Assembly (NCBI GenBank): GCA_032718475.1
Contig: JAUCBJ010004657.1
Coordinates: 1 to 54,580 of the forward strand
Direction: 5' to 3'
Length of the DNA stretch: 54,580 nt
Origin: Nemertoderma westbladi
Lineage: Eukaryota; Xenacoelomorpha; Nemertodermatida; Nemertodermatidae
Within the stretch, counting starts at the first letter, position 1, and every line of letters starts with the position of its first letter. The notes under the pieces were generated by a model. The model was not told where the DNA came from and made no database searches. It saw only the letters and a list, made by a program, of their open reading frames with translations. This document shows, one piece after another, positions 47,216-54,580 of the stretch. Position numbers and translations under genes: made by a program.

Positions 47216-47570
47216 AGCGATTTTTTTCTTATTGGTCAAGAGTGAGTAGCGATTTTTATTATTGGATAAGATTATACACGTTGTGGGGCCGTCGCGCAGC
47301 ACGAGACTCAATTACCGGAGTCGAAATTTAGATAAATTTGTAGACAAACTTAAAAAGTTGCTAAGCCTAGACGAAATGATATTTAGTGTGAAAATGAGAA
47401 AATAATCGCTACTTACGCTTGGCCAATAAGAAAAAATCACTACTCACTCTTAGCCAATAAGAAAATAATTGCTACTTTATTTTAACCAATACGAAAATAA
47501 TCGCTACTTACTTTTAACCAATAAGAAAATAATCGCTACTTACTTTTAACCAATAAGAAAATAATCGCGA
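47211..47570. mobile_element. Fold-back element built from 32-bp units
   Basis: The left arm has two units (agtagcgatttttttcttat, tggtcaa); the right arm has five inverted units (ccaataagaaaataatcgct, acttacttttaa). Between them 47278-47310 has cacgttgtggggccgtcgcgcagcacgag, the end signature of the GTGGGG elements. Confidence 0.75.
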
Positions 47571-47574
47571 CTCT

Positions 47575-48770
47575 GCACCAAGTAGTAAGTAGTCGTGGAA
47601 TGGAGATAACGGAGTTCCATACCTACCCCCAGACAGCCCACACTGCAAAGGCAAAATGCCTGCAGTTGGAGTGGGAATACATGTAGCGCGTGGTTCGTAC
47701 TGAAGAGAACGATTTCACACCATTGCGATCAGCCCTGACACACCGCACCATCCCAGCTCTCATTGGTATGCCTCTGGATGACACAGACAGTGATATGATG
47801 CTCCTGCCTACTCGACATGGAGGTATTTGGGCTGAGTGACCCGTCAACAAGGCAAGCGCCAGCATTAAGTTCATATACAAAAGTAACTTCAGTTCTGAAG
47901 GAAGCACTTCTAAGTGGTACTACCCTACGAGTCGCAGACCATAATGCTTGTATGCATGGTTGAAGCTTCCAGGGAATGCCGTACCACTCTGGAAGCCACC
48001 TTCATGGCTAGACCCTAGACCACACCACCTAGACGCACCATATCGGGTAGAACCGCGGGTTGGCTGACAGCTCACCCGCCGCCCCTCGATCACACGGACC
48101 TGGACACTGATGGTCCCTGCGTTATGGATCCACAGTGCCAGGCCTGCCGGTAGAGTGTGAGGGTTATGGTGAACAATTCACCACAGCACAGCCCACGTAC
48201 CATGCTGCAAGTCAGGGGGGATAGTTGTAAGGCGCCATGAAGAGATGCGAGAGGTTTTCTGAAACCTGCTTGCAGCGGCATTCGGCAGCTGCAATGTACA
48301 GAGGGACATGACCCTGTCGCAGGGGCGTCTCAACAGCCTGGTCCAGGGGGTAAAGAGGGGTGATGGCCGACCTGGTGGCGCAGGGGCTATGGCAATACCT
48401 GAGGGAGGCGGTGGCTTCGTTAGATATTGCGCTGATGTACGCAGACGCACCCTCGTATTCCCGGGCTAACCGCTCTACCGAGTACTAGACCTCTACTCGA
48501 CCAGCACACCCAGCAGAAGAAGCGCCATTACCAGCGGGTTTGCGAAGAGCGAAGGCTTCATTTCACCCTAGTTGTGGGGACCACAGATGGCATCTGGTGA
48601 CAGGAGGCTGTCACCTCCGAGACATCTCCGATACCCTCCATCACTATTCCGACGGGATAGCAGACCAGACCCGGAACTGGCTGGGGTGTTGGATAGGGTA
48701 CAGCGGACTCTTCTCTTCGACCTCCTAGAGCCAACTCGCTCTGCCTCCGGGTAGGTAGACGACCATGGAG
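47575..48770 (+). pseudogene. Decayed retroelement C-terminal region with restriction-like endonuclease features
   Basis: GC-richer than its flanks. Fragments in mixed frames read CLQLEWEYM, FTPLRSALTHRTIPALIGMP, LPTRHGGIW, NKASASIKF, KKRHYQRV, ISDTLHHYSDGIA and VLDRVQRTLLFDLLEPTRSA. These resemble the end of R2/NeSL-type proteins (LPxRxGGLG, asyxxS, KKRxYxxRVxEVEHxSFTPL, then a SFxLLRSxxxCLRG ending). Heavily mutated. Confidence 0.5.
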
Positions 48771-49299
48771 GGGCCGCGGATTTGCGGTATTGCATGGGGG
48801 ACACCGGAAATATTATAAGTTTTGGGAGTCAATGTCCACAACAACATATGTAGCAACTTCTATAAAACATCTAAATAATGATTGATTAAACATTTGAAGT
48901 TTCTTTATTACTTGATGTGCTAATTATTGATAAATAATTAGTTTTAGTCGATTTCCTATGTTGATACCATTATTTTATTAAGGTAATTTCGTATCGTATC
49001 CTGTTCCTGCTCTTTGACACATAATCTACCTATTTAATGTATTATTATAGTACTGCAGAGTTTTTAATACAAAGTGACAGTATATAATACGTTTGCTTGA
49101 GAAAACATATCACTTACAATCAATGGTTGTTAACAGTTTTTTGGTTCTTCTTCACTTCAATAACTATAATGTAAATCGACATGATCGAAAGCTATTCTCA
49201 ATTTAATGGCTATTTCCATGGATACCAAGTTAAAATTTGTAACATGATTTTTAAATGTATAGTTTTTTTTAAAGAAACAATAATATTAGTAATTGCTGC
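48771..49299. other. Intergenic, AT-rich
   Basis: No gene or repeat recognised. Confidence 0.45.
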
Positions 49300-49830
49300 A
49301 ACTAGGTCGAGCGAACTCGGACAGTGGAAAAGAGATCCTTCCAGGCTTCCCGATTCTCCATAGTTGTCGCAATTTCTTTTCTCTCAAGTTCAGTTTCCCT
49401 TTCAAGCTGGTCTTATTCATTTATATATGTTATAGCGGGTCGTCCACGGCTACGCTTTCCATGCGTTGGTTGCCAGAAAAGTAGATCTTGATATCTGGTA
49501 TGACCTCGACTTTACTTCTCTCCAGCAGTGCCCGCTGAATCTTAATCTGCGTTCACGGAGAGTGGTTGATACAGATGGTATTCTACCATAAAGATCGGGG
49601 TTTGTCATGTGTTGTGCATAATTTATGGTTTCTACACAACACAACTAAGAACATCGTGATTTCATCAGTGTCCAGGTCAGTGTCAGTATCAGTATCATCT
49701 CACCCCGTATAAAAGTACATTTCCTCTGTGGCTCGAAAGAATTTGGTCTTCAGGCGCTTGGAGAGGTCTGATTTCCAGATGGTATCCATTTTTATAGAAC
49801 TACCCATCCATGCCTTTGCTTTCATAGCTT
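49300..49830 (-). mobile_element. LINE-C 3' fragment, inverted
   Basis: Reverse-complement text encodes AKAWMGSSIKMDTIWKSDLS, then LRERRLRFSGHCWRE and the end segment matching 28480-28684. Truncated and rearranged inside. Confidence 0.8.
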
Positions 49831-50169
49831 GTCTTTTTTGCTACTATTTTTCAACTTACTATATGTAAGCACCGTACATACAACTCACTGACGTAGTAGT
49901 TGTTCTATAGACTACAGCAATAACACATTAGTCTATCGGTGAACACAAAATATTGAATAGCATTTATGTGGGTTTATCTATTATTTATGTTTATTCATTG
50001 ACATAATAATTAAGTTGAAACAATTAGCGGAATGTAATAGCAATACACTGAACAATACTTTGTCCAATTATAGACCACACATACAATATTGTCAAATGAA
50101 ATTCAAAGTCTGTAAATCTACATATAGGCCTATCATATATCTTTGCTAAATTTAATTATATTTGTAGTT

Positions 50170-51336
50170 GTAAACGGATGTAAACGTTACTACGATGGCA
50201 GACAACCGTCAACCGTTAACCAACAGTAGATAACCGACAGTGGACAACTGAAAGCATTCAACCGACAGCAGACAATCGATAGCAGACAACCGAAAGCAGA
50301 CAGCTGACAACAGTCAAACAACATTAAACAACCGACAGCAGATAACTGACAGCAGACAACCGACAACCAGCAGAAGGGATCTGACGTCAAAAGCAGACAA
50401 CCGACTGTTTATAAACGATAGCTGCGTGGATTATGCAGCATGGATTATGCAGCATGGATTATGCAGCATGGATTATGCAGCATGGACCGACTAATTGGAT
50501 TACACCTACTGCAAATGCCGGATTTCTTCCCTATGGCTATATATATTCCATTTGTAGTTATCCCCAGACCAGTTTAACACCAGACGGAATAATTTGTCGG
50601 GCCAGGTCACCCAATGATATTTTTGGCACAAGTAAATACTAAGTTAGACATGTTATTCTATTGTTATATTCTAATATTCTAAAGTAAGTACTGACTTTAT
50701 GACCGCGCCGTCTTAAAAGCTGAAAGGTTGCATTTACAAATTATGATATAAATAATTTATCAACGTAATCTTTTTACATTTCAAATCGTTGCTGGTCTTA
50801 GCGTTACGTTCCTAATTGGGCCCGTATTGGTGTAATGGGACTCAACATTGAATGTAAAACAATATTGCACAAGTCCTTGGGATGAAAAAAAATGTAACAC
50901 AGTATATATTCAAATTAATGCATATTTCGGTTTCCTACTGTCGATTGACTGCTGTCGGTTGTCCGCTTTCGTTTATTAAGAGCCGGTTGTCTGATATTTA
51001 TTGTCGGTTGCCTACCGCCAATTGCGGATAGTCTGCTATCGGATTTCTGCTGACTGTTTGCAGCTGTTGATTGCCTGCTATGAGTTATCTGTTATCGGTT
51101 GAATGCTGTCGATTTTCAAATGTTGGTTATCAGCTGATGGGTTTCTGCTGTTTGTTGTCAGCTATCGGTTACCTAAGTCGGTTGTCCGCTGCCACTTATT
51201 TGCCGCCGTTTGTCTGAGGTCGGGTTTCTACTGTCGGTTGGGCTGACGATTATTTGCAGACGGTTGTTTGTTTTCGGTTGAAGTTTGTCTGCTGTCGGTT
51301 GTCTACTGTCGGCGTAACGTTTACACCCATTGTAAA
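50170..51336. mobile_element. Fold-back element with arms of degenerate 14-bp repeats
   Basis: The left edge (gatgtaaacgttac, 50178) and right edge (gtaacgtttacaccc, 51314) are inverted. The left arm (50200-50405) is a run of agcagacaaccgac-like units. The right arm (50935-51320) is the reverse, ctgtcggttgtctgc-like, longer and more degenerate. The centre includes four copies of a 14-bp unit (tgcagcatggatta, 50430-50487). No ORF. Confidence 0.75.
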
Positions 51337-51383
51337 ACAACAAAATCTCTTTTGCAACAAACAAATACACACCAATTAAATAT

Positions 51384-51397
51384 GGGGGGGGGGGGGG
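51384..51397. repeat. Poly-G tract, 14 bases
   Basis: Uninterrupted G between the fold-back element and the neurexin terminal exon. Confidence 0.9.
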
Positions 51398-51651
51398 TAT
51401 TTCACTGTTTGCGCACAGGAAAGCTTGAAGGAAATGAACGATGAAATGTATAAAATGAACTATAATTGTCAAACGCATAACTGAACAGAAATGAAACATC
51501 AGCGTTTAGAGTTGGTTGTTAATGATTAACTAATTAATGTATTAATTAATTGGCGTATTCTGGAAATACGAATAATTATTACAAATTTACATATAAATAC
51601 AGAATACAAAATACCGCAGAATTATGAAACTTATATATAGCACATCACTCT

Positions 51652-52190
51652 TTATACATAATACTCCTTGCCATCCTTATCCCTCATTCTAACGGCTCCG
51701 TTTTTCTTGGAATGCGAATTTTCTCGCATTTCGATGTGATTAGTTTTCGCAGATTCAGAGTTTAAATAATCCGCGCTTTCCTCCACCCTATATGCGCCTC
51801 CACGATGCGTTTTGTACCGGTAGATGGCGTATATAAGTACTAGGATGGCGACGACAACAGATGATACAATTCCTATTACCATACCGGTAGTGGCGCCGCT
51901 CACACTGAATCTTTGCGAAGGATCCGTAGTTACCCCAGTACCGTCTTGTGTTGTGCCTATCAGCCGTATCGACGGACGTACTGATTCCGGTGTATTGTAT
52001 TCCCCAGAGTTTTCCCACCACGGTACATTTGACGTCGAACTTACAGGCCGGGTGTCGATTCCTGGCCATTCAGTTTGGTCTAACCCTTCGCCACTTAACG
52101 AATCCCCCAGCGTCGTGTCGAAAGTTTCGGGACTAGTAACTGGATCAATAACAGCTGATTCTGGGGTCTCAGTGCTCACTACGTTCCAGC
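51652..52190 (-). CDS. NRXN: Neurexin, terminal coding exon (membrane helix and cytoplasmic tail)
   Basis: Neurexins are presynaptic adhesion proteins that bind neuroligins and other partners. The acceptor tgcgtttcag ends at 52191. The exon encodes a Ser/Thr/Pro-rich extracellular stalk, a membrane helix (GMVIGIVSSVVVAILVLIYA), a juxtamembrane YRYKTHRGGAYRVEES like the protein-4.1-binding segment, and a tail ending DKDGKEYYV. The final EYYV is the PDZ-binding end of neurexins, which contacts CASK and Mint. The stop is at 51652-51654. Its phase joins the exon at 54196-54370 through an Arg codon (C|GC). Confidence 0.9.
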
Positions 52191-54195
52191 CTGAAACGCA
52201 ATTAATAACTTTTATTATATTATTACTTATTGAAAATAATTTGATTCATCTGTCCAAATGTAAATGTGAAAGTACAATAGTTATATATTATAAAAAGCTA
52301 ATTCAAGCAGCATAAGACGAAATGATATCGTTATATGGAACAACCGGATTGAATAATATACAAAAGTCATCACTAAAGATGAATAGAACCTTTATCTAAT
52401 GTACAATATACATAATAAAATATAATAATAAGATGTTAAGATACCGTGACATTGGGGCTTCATGCGAATAATAGGTTATTGCCCGCAATGTCACATCATT
52501 GCATCACAATACGCGTTTTTATTGTGCGTCCCTTGTCCATATTATTTTGAGCCTTTAATATTAATATCACCTCTTCTAGAGAACTATTGTATTTTTATTT
52601 TAGTAACTTTTGCAGTGGAAACAGTAATTCCAATTCAAAATTAAAAAGTAAAATCTCCACAGGCCATGTTTGAGAGTGGAGAATACTGAAAATGGATTAC
52701 CTTCACAAATTAATATAAGAAAATAAATCCCCACGAACTTTGATTGCGTCTTTGTTTGCCTGAGAATACACCCTAATCTCGTGATAGATGCCATATGAAT
52801 GCTAGAAGCAGCTATACTTGCATCCATGGCAATTCGATAATTGTAGCCTAAATTATGAATGCACTTTTGTTCATTTTCTAATGTATTTTGTGTTTATCTA
52901 GCAAATAGGCTCTGTAAGCTAAATTAGGCAAAGACATGCGTACCGCATGCAACTGCACCTGTGTCCCCACTGCTTCCCATCCCGAATAAATAAAATAATA
53001 AATTCTACCCATAGCTCCGAGAAACAAATTAAATAGGTATTTAACTTCCTATCCCTCTTATGCACCAGCACTCAACTTATGTACAAAACGTCAGAGGAAA
53101 AAGCAGTTATGAATAAATTGATGAGAGACGAGGGTAAGGTAAACCGTATGATACTATTTATTTATTTATTACTTGGCCTCATTAATCAGCCTAGCCATAT
53201 TGGCTTGTCAATTCAAGTAGGAGCGACGGAAGGACTTGGATCTCTAAGGATTAGAAAGGAGATGGGGGATTAGAAAGTGCATACCGGTACGATGTTAGAT
53301 TGACGAATTGTAGTTTTTAATCCTAACATACTACATATCCTGTCATCCTGACTTAATAAGTGAGCCCATACCGTCCCTCGTCACCAAACCGATGCCACTG
53401 ACAATGCGAATGTGTTTGATTTAGGTAAATCAAGGATAAGCTAAGGTGTACCGTAATTGGAGTGACTTATGAGGACTTCGATATTAACAGTGACGGCCCT
53501 TGAAACGATCAAAGTTAACTGCTTAAGAAATATTATAAAAAACCGTGATGCCATAATTATTATATATATAATTGTTGGTGTTCGGTGGCTTATAAGTTTT
53601 GCTTTGAGGTGACAATAATTTTGATTTAATGTAAAATAAATTCCAATTAATATTTGTTTTGTGGTGGTTAGTTTTCCAGTTTTGCATTTCAGGTTTCAAA
53701 ACAAGCTTTTTTTTTCTTTTCCACAAAGTATTATTCAAGTAAATGTTTTGAATTCATTCTGTATATGAATTTATTCAAATTCATGCTCAATTTCATGCTC
53801 TAATTCCAGATGATATCAAATATCTAGATGTCTCTTCTACAAGAATGCTACGCCGGGTTCATTGTGTACAATAAACACATCTCCAATCAGACTCTATGCT
53901 ATATTATTATATTATGCTTATCTATACTATATGTTTCATTTTGAAATATCGTCGTGGACAGCCCATGATATACTTGAGACGCATCTTACAGGAAACTGGT
54001 CTTGAAGGTGTGGATAATCTAGCAAATATTATGGGTGATAGGGAGTTGTGGTGGCGCATGCCCCACCCCACCCTACTACCTAGCCCTACAACGTTTTCCT
54101 AGCACCCCACCTACTCCCAAGCCTTACTATTTTCTCCTAGCACACCACCATACTCCCTCTAACCCTTAAACTAGTTATTGATTTTGAGCACTTAC
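52191..54195 (-). other. Last intron of the neurexin gene
   Basis: Donor gtaagt at 54195 and acceptor at 52191. Mostly AT-rich, with a LINE-A fragment at 53830-54060. I saw no further exon. Confidence 0.7.
53830..54060 (+). mobile_element. LINE-A fragment inside the neurexin intron
   Basis: agaatgctacgccgggttca (53841) and cagcccatgatatacttgag to gatagggagttgtgg (53958-54053) match LINE-A 11493-11530 and 11700-11790, with an internal deletion. Confidence 0.85.
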
Positions 54196-54370
54196 GTGAT
54201 GAAGTAGAGGTGGAAGGTGGGGTTGTGAAAACATTCTCACTAATTTGCGGATTATCTGTGGAATACGAAGTTATAATATTGTCGTCTTCAGTATCACCAG
54301 ATCCATTGTCGCAATCTTCTTCATCATTATTAATGCATCCATTTCCTGAGAGGATCCCGTCACTTCCAAC
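54196..54370 (-). CDS. NRXN: Neurexin, penultimate exon (extracellular stalk)
   Basis: The acceptor gtgcag ends at 54371. 175 bases encode an acidic stalk with two cysteines (GCINNDEEDCDNGSGD) and a Thr/Ser-rich end (TTPPSTSTSS). The strong donor cgtaagtg follows. Stalk sequence is poorly conserved in neurexins, so the call rests on the phase-1 join to the terminal exon and the composition. Upstream exons lie beyond the window. Confidence 0.65.
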
Positions 54371-54580
54371 CTGCACAATTAATATATCTATACATATATG
54401 ATTTAAATTATTATCCTTACTACAAGTAATGAAAGGTGTCAATAAGTAGAAAACATGTGGGTTAAAGAAAAAGAAAGGGCAGTGATGTACATTTGTTTGA
54501 GTAACAGGACAGTGTTTGAATAAGATGGGCAGCATGGTTATGGATAAAATAAATAATATCTCACAGGAGATCTATCAGTT

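Noticed and set aside
47623-48804. Several minus-strand and plus-strand short ORFs in the GC-richer stretch
   Set aside because: They are out-of-frame readings of the decayed retroelement at 47575-48770.

Overview
This is nuclear DNA from an animal that is probably not a vertebrate. The evidence is split genes with GT-AG introns, the 3' end of a neurexin gene, a Swi5-partner recombination gene (SFR1), a gustatory-receptor-like seven-helix protein (a family absent from vertebrates), and a dense, mixed load of retrotransposons, DNA transposons, SINEs and minisatellites. The base composition is AT-rich. I cannot name the species. A marine invertebrate, perhaps a deuterostome, is a guess from gene content and repeat style.

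Host genes, left to right. A frameshifted, intronless copy of mitochondrial enoyl-CoA hydratase lies at 197-1075 (-). SFR1 is at 4396-5709 (+), with a 24-bp coding minisatellite. A small cysteine-rich membrane protein is at 6820-7281 (-). A coiled-coil protein (+) has eight exons between 12784 and 31539, joined in consistent reading phase across a 15-kb intron filled with mobile DNA. An intronless gustatory-receptor-like gene is at 38466-39938 (+). The last two exons of a neurexin (-) are at 54196-54370 and 51652-52190.

Mobile DNA. LINE-A (8862-11876, +) is young and sits between 151/159-bp direct repeats that look like an exceptionally long target-site duplication. LINE-B (about 25144-16550, -) has an upstream ORF with a Ulp1-type cysteine protease and a downstream APE-endonuclease/reverse-transcriptase ORF; it is interrupted by a 1.6-kb DNA element. 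LINE-C (about 25380-28694, +) is itself interrupted by a 104-bp element with a 31-bp duplication. Fragments of other LINEs, an RLE-type retroelement, a DIRS-like retroelement and a Helitron helicase are scattered to the right.

Non-autonomous elements include tRNA-derived SINEs, a 233-bp MITE, two fold-back elements, and a Helitron-like element (42053-44313). The core of that element is an array of nine CTCF-like motifs spaced 146-148 bp apart. Other tandem arrays have units of 24, 25, 28, 30, 32, 33, 37, 40 and 52 bp. Two of them visibly grew out of protein-coding sequence: the SFR1-independent 40-bp array from the stop-codon region of the coiled-coil gene, and the 37-bp array from a reverse-transcriptase motif.

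Limits: all homology calls come from reading motifs by eye. No database search, alignment or repeat library was available, and the transposon clade names are deliberately broad.
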